Assembly: GCA_015680685.1 (NCBI GenBank)
Contig: MNCI01010800.1
Coordinates: forward strand, 46,983 to 110,982
DNA: 64,000 nucleotides
Source: Gnetum montanum
Lineage: Eukaryota > Streptophyta > Gnetopsida > Gnetales > Gnetaceae
Reading direction: 5' to 3'
In this document: piece after piece, positions 12,354 to 23,094 of the stretch
Position numbering within the stretch: position 1 is the first letter of the stretch
Layout of the letters: each line of letters opens with the position of its first letter
Translations under genes and position numbers: made by a program
The notes under the pieces: model-generated
The model's input: the letters and a program-made list of their open reading frames with translations, nothing else
Databases searched by the model: none
Told to the model about the DNA's origin: nothing

Positions 12354-13169
12354 TGATGAGTCGTGGTTTGTCAGGTGCTTATATCAGACCCTCGTTAACC
12401 AAGTGCTGATATTGGACCCCTGATATCTTATGAGTCTTGATATTGAACCCTCAATATCGGGTCTGCGATATTGTGGCCTGGCTAATGATATCAGATCCTT
12501 GATATCATGGTTCCTTTGTGAGCCTATAAATACACAATTGGGTGCATGGGAAAGTCATAGTCAGTTTAGTGTTAGAGTAGAATATTTTTGTCACTTTTCA
12601 ATTCCTCTCAACCCTTCCCCTAGTGCATGCCCGTAGTGTGATGATTGTAATTGTACGGAACCTTTATTTGAAATTACTTCATCATTGCATCATTCACTTA
12701 ATTTTAATTGTTATTTATTACTTTCATAATTAATATTTCTCTACCCTCATCCCTATTAGTAAATGCAGAATGAGTACAACTTAATCACGAGTATTTAAGT
12801 GTGACTACTTGGTATCCCAGTAGCATACCTAGGACATGTGCTTAGTAATCCCAGTGGTAGTACATGAGGTCTAGGATGTGTATGGATGATTAACGACGGA
12901 TGCTCATCACACTTAGGCTAACTTAGACTCTCTTCACCCATTCCCTCTTAGCTGAATTAAAGTTATTTTCCATTTCCTGTAGGAGTAGAACTAGTTTAGG
13001 ACCACATCATACACCTCACTGTGGACTAAACCATACATGACAAAGCAAATACTAGTCCAAGTGGGAAGACAACAAACTGTGATCAACGAATAACTATATA
13101 GATTGACCGAATTGTGTGTGAATGCTCATATTCATATGGTTGAGTGTAGGGGTACCTCACCACTCATCA
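12354..13169 (+). repeat. 5' LTR of element B
   Basis: It starts TGATGAGTCG and ends CACTCATCA, 816 bp, followed after one base by the primer site. A TATA box lies at 12525-12532. U3 (about 12380-12515) contains many GATAT/ATATC motifs alternating with short GGACCC/AACCCTC-like elements. Its U3 differs strongly from that of the LTR at 32359, whereas the R-U5 halves agree. Confidence 0.85.
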
Positions 13170-13170
13170 T

Positions 13171-13188
13171 TGGCACCATTGCCAGGGA
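13171..13188 (+). other. primer-binding site of element B (tRNA-Asp type)
   Basis: TGGCACCATTGCCAGGGA matches the complement of the plant tRNA-Asp 3' end at 15 of 18 positions by my comparison; the three differences are transitions. It lies one base after the LTR end. tRNA-Asp priming is typical of Athila elements. Confidence 0.75.
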
Positions 13189-13300
13189 TGGTGCTAGTTA
13201 TCTAGATTAGTTATATCATACAATATCATTGTAACAAGGTATTAACAATATATCTTTCAGGCAAAGAAATTAAATTTAGTTAAGTCACACACAATTCACA

Positions 13301-15480
13301 ATGTCTCTTTCACAAGACAGTGATAACACAACATCTAGTGAGGTAATTCATTAGAGAACCAATGAAGGAGTTTGGAGTACTCAATCTTATACAGGAGTTT
13401 CATATGTTCATAAACACCCTAATGATACTCAAGGACTTTTTTCATCCAACTCAGACACCTCTAGTGAAGATGGGACATCCCCAAGAATGGATGACTATTC
13501 CTCAAGGGATCAACATAGAAATAAAAATTGAACCCACAGGCAAAGTCAGGAACACCAACACCAACAAAGACAATATCGTCCCAACTCACAAATTCATAAC
13601 CTACCTAGTGATGATGAATCCCTACTGGCCACTAAGAGCCTAATGCATATACAAGAGGTTGTTCAAATATCCCACAGGCATCGTAAGGAAAGCCATCTAC
13701 CTAGGCTTGATTTAAAGAACTTCCCCAAATTTCAGGAGGCTATGACTTAGATCTGCAACATTGTTTACAAGCCTTCCATGATGCCTATGTATGGAAAAAT
13801 ATTGATAATGGGTGGCAAAAACTTAAGCTCTTTCCTACAATACTCGTTGCCCAAGCAAAAGTATGGTATAGGTCCTTATGACCAAAATCAATTTGACATT
13901 GGCCAACAATGGTAGAACTCTTCAATGAAAGATATCAAACCTATGCAAGAGTGTCAACCTTGAGGAGAAAAATCCAAGAGTGGAAACAAGGGCAGCATGA
14001 ACCCTTGGACATGGCCTTAGAAAGATACTATTCACTATTAAACAATTGTCCAGGCCATGGGTTCTCTGAGGAAAGGCTAATGTGTCACATCATGGATGGG
14101 CTCGGTAACAAAAAAAGGGAGACCCTAGGGATGTATGCCCGAGGTCAACTATAAAAGCTACGAACCCACAAATTCCAAGAGATTATTAGGAGGGTAGAAA
14201 AAGAATAAGGAGAAATGGATATATGGGAGAACATTGAAAAATCTCAACAGGCCCCAAACCTTAAATCAACAAGGGCCCATGATAATGAAGAGGAGAAATC
14301 AACTCACCGTAAGGAGGTGGAACCATCTTTTCCAGTACTACAATCATTGGATGAAATTGAGGAAAAGATCAATAAGATGATGGAATGGATATAGGAAAAA
14401 TGTGGAGAATATGCCAACATTGTTGGAGGTATAGTCATGATGAACCAAGAAACATGACAAAGTACCACTGGACAATTGGAAGGAAGGGTAGAAGAGAATA
14501 AGAACTCAACTGCCAATCATATGTATCAATGTAACATTTGCCTATACGATCACCCCAAAGGTCAATGCCCAATCTTAGCACATTTACATGAGCATTGGGG
14601 AAGAATGTTACATCTAGAGTTTGTACAAGAATATTGTGTTTAATCATAGTGGCAAAAATCCTAGTCATGGGGGAAGCTACTCCCAAATTGGTTACACCCT
14701 TCCTATCATCAGAACCCACGTGCTTATCAAGTTCAACATCATGTTTCTCCAACTAGGTCAACATCCTCTATCTCACCACATTATTATCATTCTTCTCAAT
14801 ACCATCAACCCATATCCTCACCAATAGGACTACCACCTTGGGTACCTTACACTTGTCCTCAATTTCAACAATCTCATCCTTCACATCGTTCTACATCGCC
14901 ACCAATTATACTCGAAGGGTTTTCACCACAGAATCAACCCATGAATGTTGTGCTACTACTATCAACCATAGTGGAAATCCTCCACAACATCGAAGGTGTC
15001 CCTTCTTTAGACATGACCATAGAAGGAGACACCTTAGCTCCAAGACCACTGCATCTTCCAACTTAGCACAAGTTCAACATTGTGATGCATCTTTCCCCTC
15101 AAATCCAACACCTCGTGTTACTTTATCAAGGCCACTAATCAAAACTCTAACAACCAGGGGGGCTAATGAATATCACCATGTAGGGAGACATATTGATCCT
15201 TGCATACCATCTTACGATTAAGGGTTCCATAGTGGGCCAACCCCATATCAATCAACTACATCTTGTAACTTGCCCTACTATGTCAACTCTAATTAAGTGT
15301 GTGAACCTCAGTTTGGGTACATTTCGACCACCACATCAAAAGACACCTAGTGGTTCAGATATGATCGGGCCCTAATATTTCCAACATGCAAGGATCCCAA
15401 CTTTCCATTTATTAATCCTAGGCATGCTCAACTATTTAGTTATGGGGGGTATCCTCCATTCTAACAAGCATGATTAATAA
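13301..15480 (+). pseudogene. gag remnant of element B
   Basis: The frame opens MSLSQDSDNTTSSEV at 13301 and meets a TAG within 20 codons. The core at about 13680-14160 includes LPRLDLKNFPKF, MVELFNERYQTYARVSTLRR and LERYYSLLNNCPGHGFS, parallel to the gag of D. Small deletions and stops break it near 13735 and at 13879. A zinc-type motif C-x2-C...CP-x3-H is intact at about 14530-14583. The tail is proline/histidine-rich and low in complexity. Confidence 0.75.
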
Positions 15481-15687
15481 ATATTTTTTCTTTTCTTTAA
15501 TTTTACAATTTTTTGTTTTCCAATTTTTCATTTTTCAATTTATTATTTTATATTTTTGTCTTTTTATGGGTAATCTCATCTATGAATAAAACACTCATGT
15601 GACTCGTTGGTTGAGGTGTTTTTCTATGCTATCAAGTCTTAGGTGACTAATTATTTGGACAACAAGGTCACCACATCCACCCTGAAT

Positions 15688-16543
15688 TATGCACTTGAAA
15701 GTGTTTACCTTGAGAGTGTCGTCATTGAGAACGTTTGTATTGAAGAATGCCCTTCTTAAGAGTGCCTTCCTTGAGGACGCCCTCCCTGAGAACGGTCTCG
15801 TTGAGGATGCCCTCCTAGAGAGCATCATCCTTAAGAACATTCTCGATGGTAGAAGCCTCTCTAAGAGTGCCCTCCATTAGAGTGGCCTTTCGGATAGTGT
15901 TCTCCTTGAGAGCATCTTCCTCAAAAGTGCTTAGCATTAGTCACATAAGAGTGTTCTCCTCGAGAGTACCCTCATTGAGATATCTCTCTCGAAGGACACC
16001 CTCTCAGAAAGACGCCCTTCTTGAGAGCATCCTGCTTAAGAGCGTTCTACATGAGATGGCCTTCCCTAAGAGCATTCTCCTGGACAGCATCCTTTGTTAA
16101 AGTGGCTTTCCATTGAGCGTTCTCCCCAGAGCGCCATCATCAAGAACATTTTGTTGAAGAGTGCCCTGCTTGAGAGCACCATTCCCAAGAGTGGCCTCTA
16201 GTAGAGAAGCCTTTACAAGAGCGTTCTCCTTGAGAGAAGATTTGATGAAAGCATTGTTCATGAGAGAACATTGCATTATGCACATGAGAGTGTTCACCTC
16301 CAGAGTACCCTCATTGAGCATGTTCTTTTGGAGAGTGCCCTTTGTAAGATTGCCCTTCCTGAGAATTCCCTCCTTGAGATTGGCCTCCCAGAGGACACCC
16401 TGCTCAAGAGCGTCTTTCTTAAGAATGTTCTCCCTGAGATTGCCCTTCCTGAGAGTTCCCTCCTTGAGAGCATTCTCGTGGAGAGCTTCCTACATTAGAG
16501 TGGCATCTTGAAGAGCGATCTCCTTGAGAGCGTCTTCCCCGAG
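15688..16543 (+). repeat. 15-bp minisatellite with coding-like pentapeptide pattern
   Basis: About 57 imperfect 15-base units resembling GCCCTCCTTGAGAGC. Where the frame is open it gives five-residue repeats such as ALPEN, GLVED, ALLES and IILKN (15775-15840), and ALPES, SLLES and ILVES near the right end. A second level of repetition is visible: a CAC-x-TGAGAGTGTTC-like header followed by ACCCTCATTGAG recurs near 15690, 15935 and 16276. It lies between the gag spacer and the conserved pre-RT segment, where A and G have protease. It could be a simple tandem expansion or a real insert. Confidence 0.85.
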
Positions 16544-17188
16544 GATGAGTTGGAAATCCCTGATTACTTTAAACAAGAACCCCTTGAATTCAAATCTTTA
16601 CTAGAAACTTTAGAATTTATCTTTTTTGATAATGATATGTTGGTAATTATTAGTGTCAATATCACTAAAGAATAGAAATAAAAAATACTAAAATTTATGA
16701 ACAATTGGCTAACAACTTTTGCCTAGTCATATGATGATTTTGCTAGAATCAATCCATGCATATGCCATCACCGAATCTATATAGACTTCACAATCAAACT
16801 AAAGAGGCAATGACAAAGGAGGTTGAATCCAAAGCTTAAAAATATTTTTAAAGATGAAGTCTAAAAACTTATAAAGGAAAGATTCATCTATCCTATGGTA
16901 GATAGCAAGTGGGTAAGTTCATTCATTATTGTGCCAAATAAAGGAGGACAATGGAGGAACTATATAGACTTTAGGTTGTTAAACATAACTACATTTAAAG
17001 ATTATTTTTTATTACCATTTGTGGACCAGGTATTAAATAAAATTGTAGGACATAATTACTACAATTTTTTGGATGGGTACAATGGCTATAACCAAATCAA
17101 AATTGCATCAGAAGACTAGGCTAAGATAACTTTCAAAAGTCTTGCAAAGAATTTCACATATAAAAAGATGTCTTTTGGCCTTTGTAAT
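16544..17188 (+). pseudogene. reverse transcriptase N-terminal half, element B
   Basis: The pre-RT linker LEIPDYFKQEPLEF matches FEIPDNFNQEPLEL in G (61031). RT motifs follow: PMVDSKWVSSFIIVPNKGG, NYIDFRLLN, PFVDQVLNKI and FLDGYNGYNQIKIASED, then a TAG, then KKMSFGLCN. The frame stops at the GTAAT target site of element C. The FMDD catalytic motif lies beyond the insertion at 30094. Confidence 0.85.
17184..17188 (+). other. left target-site duplication of element C
   Basis: GTAAT inside the RT codons of element B, repeated exactly at 30020-30024. Joining at these sites restores the CNAPATF register of the RT. Confidence 0.92.
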
Positions 17189-20100
17189 TATTGGAGACCA
17201 TTTGGAACGTGACCGCCAACGAGTGTCCTCGAATAGGATTTAGGTGCTTGCTGGTCTCTAGCAACACCAAGGCCCAGATACCTCCAAATAGACTCAGTAG
17301 TTAATGTGAGTATGTGTGTGTGCTATTGCGGCATGCGGTTGTGAAAAATAAAATGATTGCGTTGTGTGTAAACTACAAATGACTTATCTTAAAGAGATTC
17401 AACCAACTTTGCCAAGTACTGTGAGTTGTTGAGAGTTCCTATTTTGTTCAATTGCCTAGTCTATGTGATCCTTATAATACCTAATTGTAACAAATAAAAT
17501 TTTGCAAAAAACTTTGAGCACAACTCCATGAATCTACTTCTAATTTTCCCCAGAGAAAGAGATAGTTCCACAAGAAAACTAGAAATAGAGCAACATTCGA
17601 TGGAAATAGACAAAAAAGAAAGCAGATTTGTGTAGACCTCAAATATTTGAACAAGGTAAAATGACATGAGTAAACACTTCGTAATAAAGCTATCCCAAAT
17701 TCAATAACTACGAATTGTTCAAACTTCCAAGGCTCAAATAAGCAATTTCTTCAAGACAATCCTACTATGCTACCAAAAAAATTGCTGCATAAACTACCAC
17801 GTACGAGACTCCATTTTGGCTAGATAATGGACGTCAACAATAGCATTCAACAGAACCTTCAAAAGACTTAAAAATTTCTGATTGAAATACCACAGAGATT
17901 CACTTTAAAGATAAAATAAAGCTATTCTGGTCCCATCAAAATTCCAAAGATTTTCTGAACCCTCTTGACTATTGAATCGTTCAATGGCATGACTACAACT
18001 AGAGGCTCTCTTACAACGATCTCAAAATTAGTTCTTATACGTTACACAATAATAAAATTTACTACTAAAATGCTCTTAAGGCTTTTAAACACAAGCGCTT
18101 ATATGGAAAAATTTTAACAGAAATTTTCTATTGCGCAATAAGAACGATCAGAGCAATCTAAAAATCCCAAAATTACTTACCAAGGATGATACTATCTAAA
18201 CCACTAGCTATACAATTTAAACAAAATTAAAAAAAAAAACAATAAGCATAACTCACAGGACTATGACAAAGAGGTTGAAATCTTTTCTTTAGAAAGTCAT
18301 CTTACAAGCAATCTTTCACACTTTCTTCTTTACAAATGCTCTTCCCAAGACCCAAATGTCTCCAAGTGAGAGCCCAAGTATTCCAAAGTCTGATCCCAAG
18401 TGTGATCCCAATGTCTTCTCAAAAGTGTGATATCTCTATTCTTCTTACCCCTGAAGCCTTTTTATAAGGTTCAAAGGTAGTTACATATTCAAAAATATCT
18501 TACCTAACTTCTCTCCCAAGTAACTTGGCCAACAAGTTAGGAAGTATTAACTTAGGAAGTTAGGAAGTTAGGAGAAATATTGCAAATATTGCCTTTGTGA
18601 AAAATAACTCCAATAGCTCCGTATAATTGTTATTTTCATTTTAATTTATTTAGAATTTTTAAGTTTTGAATACTATTGAATCCCTAGTAATTTTATGAAC
18701 AAGGTAATGATAAAAAGATAATATAATATCCACCTTGGTGTAGACGTTGGTGGTAGCGGTAGCTAATCTGTATAAATTTATATAAATAATTTATCTGCAC
18801 TTGCACGTGTGTAAAATTTGATGCCGAATGTGAAGGTGCCAAGCCTGGAACTACCAAGAAATAATTCCAAATTATCCCACCCTGCCAAAATCATTACCAA
18901 CTACCACCATGGGAGAAGGCTCTACTGCTGCATCTGGCATCGTTGTCATGTGGTGTTTAGTTGTTGAAGAGCCAACTGTATGGGTGCGTCTGCAGTCACC
19001 ACCTGTCTCCAGCAGAGAAAGCAAACACCTTCCTCATCCTTGATAGCATGGTAAGAGAAGATGATAATGAATGCGAAGAGATGACCGTAGAAGAACAACC
19101 CTAGTTTTGCTGAGTCCTTGGGCTTTCTATCATGTTTTGTTTTCTTTTACAGTGTTTTTTGTTGCTGCATTTTCTGTTGCACGGTGTCGTTTCGAAAGCC
19201 CCCTCTCTTGACCATCGCGACCATGTGTTTGTGTTAGCATACATAGACAACATCGTGCTAGTGTCATTGCTGCCCTCTTCATCGTCTGGGGCTCTGACGA
19301 TCGCTATTGGTGATGGAAGGCTCGCGAGGATTCGAGGTTCGCTTTGTTTTTGAAAATAATCCCTATTGTTCACAAACCCTAGCAGCTAAAATTGAAAGAA
19401 AATTTGATGTTGATGAAGTAGTTTCGGCATGGCGGCCATGCTGAAGAATGTAGTCTGGCTGGAGATCCATGGCCGTCTGGATTGTAGGATGTTGTCACCA
19501 GATACCAGATACAGAGTATTGTTTGTGGTGAAATGCACAGAGCTATTTAGAGGTTGGAGCACCATGCCTGTGAAGCTTTGGCTTAGGCTATCCAATGGGC
19601 AGCTGCTTGAGCATGAGCGCATGCTACAGCAACCGCGTAGATACGCTGATCCTGATGCTGTCAATGCCAAACGGAGCATTCGTAGAATGAGTGAAGGCCA
19701 TCGCGGATGGCTTCATTTGGTTGTAGGTGAATTCACGACTGAACCACACTGGCATTCGGGGCTGCTTCCTGTTGGGAATTCTACTCCTGCGAATTCGATG
19801 CCTGTTCTTGTGGAATTCGGCATGTGCGAGTGGGAATCCAGTCACTGGAAGTCTGGTCTCATATTGGACAGTGTGAGAATTGAGCCTCTTGGGCTCCATG
19901 ACGCCGGGGCTATGGCCTCTTCACAATCGTTGCCTGCAATTCCCTCTTCTTCTTTTTTTGTGTGGAAAATTTTAAACGTGGATTATGGATGATGTAATTC
20001 CTACCTATTCTAGAACAGGCCTTTAAAATTTGTGGGCAAATTTTGAAACATCATTTTAGCAAACATCTTTCATTTCCAGTTCTCTTCTCTCATTTTTTAC

Positions 20101-20364
20101 TAGTATCCAAATGATCAATTCCTGAACATATTCCCAACAATGAAAAATTTCTTGCTTGTCAATTCATTTACCATTGGCACATTATCTCTTGCAATCTTCT
20201 ATTCACTATCTTTCATATGTGCATCATTATTTCCACCAATAATATTATGGTCTCCCCTAGATCCCATACCAATGGTATGAAATAACACATTTACACTCTC
20301 CCACTCTTACAATAATGTTTAAAATGAATCTTACTGTTCCATGAAATGGCTAAATGTGCCAACA
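17189..20364 (-). repeat. 3' LTR of element C (left copy)
   Basis: 3176 bp. On the minus strand it starts TGTTGG at 20364 and ends CCAATA at 17189, the last dinucleotide mutated from CA. The right copy ends CCAACA, giving a 6-bp terminal inverted repeat. It contains the PP2-like reading frame at 19429-19992 on the opposite strand. It retains about 230 bases near 18440-18670 that are missing from the right copy at a single N. Confidence 0.9.
19429..19992 (+). pseudogene. PP2-like (phloem protein 2 / F-box PP2-B) domain fragment captured in LTR
   Basis: An open frame of 187 codons, antisense to element C. Residues 9-24 (VWLEIHGRLDCRMLSP), 41-43 (RGW), 93-102 (GWLHLVVGEF) and 134-154 (EWxxxHWKSGLILDSVRIEP) follow the conserved order of the plant PP2 lectin-like domain: W-L-E-I, R-M-L-S, G-W, GEF, then H-W-K-x-G-L-I...I-R-P. 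The N-terminal F-box and first part of the domain are absent and stops lie just upstream, so this looks like a terminal exon without its gene. The same segment is in the right LTR, so it is part of the LTR. PP2 proteins bind glycans or act in SCF complexes; function here is doubtful. Confidence 0.72.
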
Positions 20365-20366
20365 TT

Positions 20367-20380
20367 TCTGCCCCCTTAAA
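20367..20380 (-). other. polypurine tract of element C
   Basis: On the minus strand, AAGGGGGCAGAAA stands directly before the LTR start TGTTGGCAC, the position and composition expected of the plus-strand primer. Confidence 0.8.
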
Positions 20381-20575
20381 AGCTTAAAGAAACTTGTGCA
20401 ATTTCATTTCATGACTAAAACATACTAAAATTTTCATTAAATTTTTACAGCTGAATAGAAATATTTTTTTGAGGAAAATTCCCATTTAACATAAGGTGAG
20501 ATGGGACAAAAACCTCATTCCTAGGAAAAATTAAACTATACATAACAAACTGTACATTATCAAGTCCTTCATGGA

Positions 20576-21088
20576 CTATTCTTGGGATGGAAACTGAATT
20601 GTGAGGGTTACCCTAGTGGGAATCCTCATCTCTCTTACTATTTCATAGTAAATTTTTGATGTGATGAAGGCAGTTCTGTTGTTCTCCGGCTTGGTGGAGC
20701 TCTCACTTTGATCTACTAGAGCTTTCTCTTCAACACTTTTCTTATTTTCTTTTTCAGATGAGATTTTATGTTCTTCTCCATTAGGTCCTTCATTTTCCTC
20801 TAGGGAGACAAAGGCTTTTCCCCATCCCCATGAGGATTCTTCATTGGTTGGTTGCTCTTCTATTTTCTCTTCCTCTTTGGTGCAATCTTGGTACTGCCCC
20901 CAAACATTTGACTCTATCTCCAAACCTCTAGTGAGAAAAGAAAATTCGTCAGACAACCAAGCCATAAAAGGACACTCTTTTGGAGCTCCACAAGATCTAG
21001 CCTTTAGGTAAGCCTTCAATACATGCTCAGGGCAACATCCCATCACATATGGAATAAAAGGCTTTCTCATTGCTCTCTCAAACTCCAT
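20576..21088 (-). CDS. 170-residue ORF of unknown function between integrase and 3' LTR of element C
   Basis: An uninterrupted frame from ATG to stop, in the sense orientation of element C, about 365 bases after the integrase C-terminal frame. The N-terminal half is compact, with several cysteines and aromatic residues (CCPEHVLKAYLKARSCGAPK, then FMAWLSDEF). The middle is acidic, lysine/glutamate-rich and probably disordered, and the C-terminus is hydrophilic with a TSKIYYEIVREM stretch. There is no signal peptide or membrane segment, so it is not a classical envelope protein. I do not recognise a family. It may be an accessory retroelement protein, a captured host fragment or a chance frame; its intactness beside a broken pol is notable. 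Confidence 0.45.
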   Translation of the reverse strand: MEFERAMRKPFIPYVMGCCPEHVLKAYLKARSCGAPKECPFMAWLSDEFSFLTRGLEIESNVWGQYQDCTKEEEKIEEQPTNEESSWGWGKAFVSLEENEGPNGEEHKISSEKENKKSVEEKALVDQSESSTKPENNRTAFITSKIYYEIVREMRIPTRVTLTIQFPSQE

Positions 21089-21452
21089 TAGCTCTCTCTA
21101 ACTTTCACTACTCAACTTGAATTGGAAGATGAAGAAATCCTAAGCCATCTAACTCTCTTTTTATAGATGCTAAAAATTTGAAATCCCTCCCAAGTGTCTT
21201 CAACCAAGCTTTCTTCTTTTTAGGCATTTTAACCATTTGTCACAATCCTCACTAAGTAGTGGTTGAGTCACCCTCTCCACTTGTCACAATTGTAGAATTC
21301 CACTTGTTTTACTTGTAGGCTTACACTTTCCTTACTTGAGAAAAAATTATGTTCTAAATATAAAGCATAATTAAATATAATAATTGACACTATACTCCTA
21401 GTAATATTATACCTAATAGTATATACATATATTATTTTGTGTAAGGGCATCC

Positions 21453-21761
21453 TTAAGTTGTATGCAATTGTCCCAAATAATGTTTTATATGCAAAAAATT
21501 ATATGGAAATTGCAATTCCATGTCGTCCAAAGTTAATTTGTAAGTATCATCTGGCAATTTCTTTGTAACTTGAAAAAGACCAATCCATGTCGGGGTAAAC
21601 TTATTTGGTTTTTTCATATTCAATAATAAGACAAGGTCCCCTATCTTGAAAGTTCTTTTCAAAGCTTTTCTATCAAACCATATTTTAACCTGAGAGGTAT
21701 TCCATAACAAATTATCCCTTGCTTTATCTACTTCAGCTTCTCTTTTAACAAGCAAAGTCAT
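21453..21761 (-). pseudogene. integrase C-terminal region, element C
   Basis: The frame contains VKIWFDRKAL, then FKIGDLVLLL, PNKFTPTWIGLFQV and DDTYKLTL. These are the R-x-F-x-x-GDLVL and W-x-GPF-V patterns of the Ty3/gypsy integrase tail. No chromodomain follows. This part would bind DNA and position the ends for integration. Confidence 0.8.
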
Positions 21762-21878
21762 GAAACATCTATTTTTATCAGTTTTTTCACTATATCTTTG
21801 TATAAACTCAGAAGCTAAGCTTACAATCTTATTTCTAATTCTTCCTGGAAAACCATAAACTAAGTTATATGGTGATGT

Positions 21879-22370
21879 CTAGATAGCTTTCTTGAATCTA
21901 ATTCGATCTGACCATGATGCGGATTGTAGATAATCAATCCAATTTCCTGGATTTCCATCCATCGATTTCTTGATATAGGCAATAAGCTTTTTATTGGTGG
22001 ATTCTGCTAGTCCATTTCCTTGAGGATAATAATTTGATGAGGAAAATAAGAAAATAGATTTTTCATATGCCCATCTGATAAATTCTTCGAATTTGAAGGC
22101 AGGTCCATTGTCTAACACTAACACTTCGGGTAGACCAAATCTATTTAGAATGTGGTCTTCTAGAAACTTAATCACATTTGACGCTGAACTTCCTCTTAGA
22201 GCCTTTGCTTTAGACCATTTAGTGAAATAATCAGTAGCTGTGAAAATAAACTTGTGTCCAGCTCTTGAAGGAGTAATTGTACCAATAAAATCCAAATCCC
22301 ATTGCTGAAATGGTCTATGTGCAACTACTGACTTTAAAGGGGCTCTAGCCCTTTTAATCTTGGGCCCCAT
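21879..22370 (-). pseudogene. integrase catalytic core, element C
   Basis: D,D-35-E residues are visible in order: the first Asp in QQWDLDFIGTI, the second in LVLDNGPAF and the Glu in YYPQGNGLAESTNK. The core is intact as sequence but in a different frame from the zinc domain at 22354-22551, so a frameshift lies near 22370. A TAG follows near 21878. The enzyme would insert the element DNA into the genome. Confidence 0.85.
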
Positions 22371-23092
22371 GAATTTGACATTTATAGCATTTTTGAATTT
22401 TTAAACTAATGTCTTGATACATGGAAGGCCAGTAATATCCATATCGAAGTATATGTTGCATAGTTGACTTAGGGGATTCATAAAATAAATTCAAATGATC
22501 ATGAAATTGTTCCAAAATGAAACTAATTTGATCATTATGAACACATTCCAATAAAACTCCCCGAAAATCCTTTCTTTATAATATACCATCTATAACAATG
22601 AATCTTCGAGCCCTTTTGAAGAAAGCTCTCTTTTGACTTGTAGTTAAATTATTTAGAATTTTCCTTGTATTAATAAATTTGAGAATATCATCATACCAAT
22701 TCTCTTCATGGGTGTCGAGTGTGCATACTTCACTTTCTCTAGTCATTAACTTAGTTAATCCCATTCCCTTAATTGTTTTGCATATTTCTAATGAAAATAT
22801 GAAACTTTGCAACTTTATAAGACATTTTCCTCTTTTCAATCCAATCTCATTTTGGGATAGGAATTGCTTGACTGCAGGTTCAATTAGCATAATGTGGACT
22901 AATGAACTTTCCAAATAATATTTAAAATGCTGAAGTGCTTTGATAACCACGAAAGCTTGTTTCTCTAAGTCTGAATAATTCAATTCTGAACTTTTTAACT
23001 GATATCCAAAAAATCCAATTGGTTCATCTTAACTTTCATTATCCTTTTGTGTTAGAACGACAACGATAGAATCATTTGAAGCAAAAGAGTAT
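22354..23092 (-). pseudogene. native RNase H and integrase zinc domain, element C
   Basis: The RNase H part has PIGFFGYQLKSSELNYSD, LEKQAFVVIKALQHFKYYL and GLKRGKCLIKLQSF, typical of the RT-attached domain. Its first catalytic Asp position reads as part of FASND, so the active site looks degenerate. After a stop near 22573, the zinc domain has H...H...C-x2-C in FHDHLNLFYESP and CYKCQIHG. The frame continues from RT. Confidence 0.75.
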
Positions 23093-23094
23093 AA

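Larger units (their letters stand above)
12354..17188 (+). mobile_element. Athila-like element B, left part (LTR to mid-RT)
   Basis: Order: 5' LTR, primer site, gag, T-rich spacer, 15-bp minisatellite, then the first half of RT. At 17188 the RT is interrupted by element C, and it resumes in register at 30020. The protease region is absent, and the minisatellite occupies its place. The gag is closest to that of D, forming a subfamily distinct from A and G. Confidence 0.85.

Noticed and set aside
15688-16543. Treating the 15-bp array as a CRISPR array or a true pentapeptide-repeat gene
   Set aside because: Units are contiguous without unique spacers. The frame has stops and no start with a signal for expression, and the consensus lacks Asp/Asn at the usual position.
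17461-17667. 68-codon minus-strand frame repeated at 27347-27568
   Set aside because: It is LTR sequence of element C; the frame is chance and no domain is visible.
19429-19992. Calling the PP2-like frame a functional host gene
   Set aside because: It is repeated in both LTRs, lacks the F-box and the first part of the domain, and has stops just upstream.
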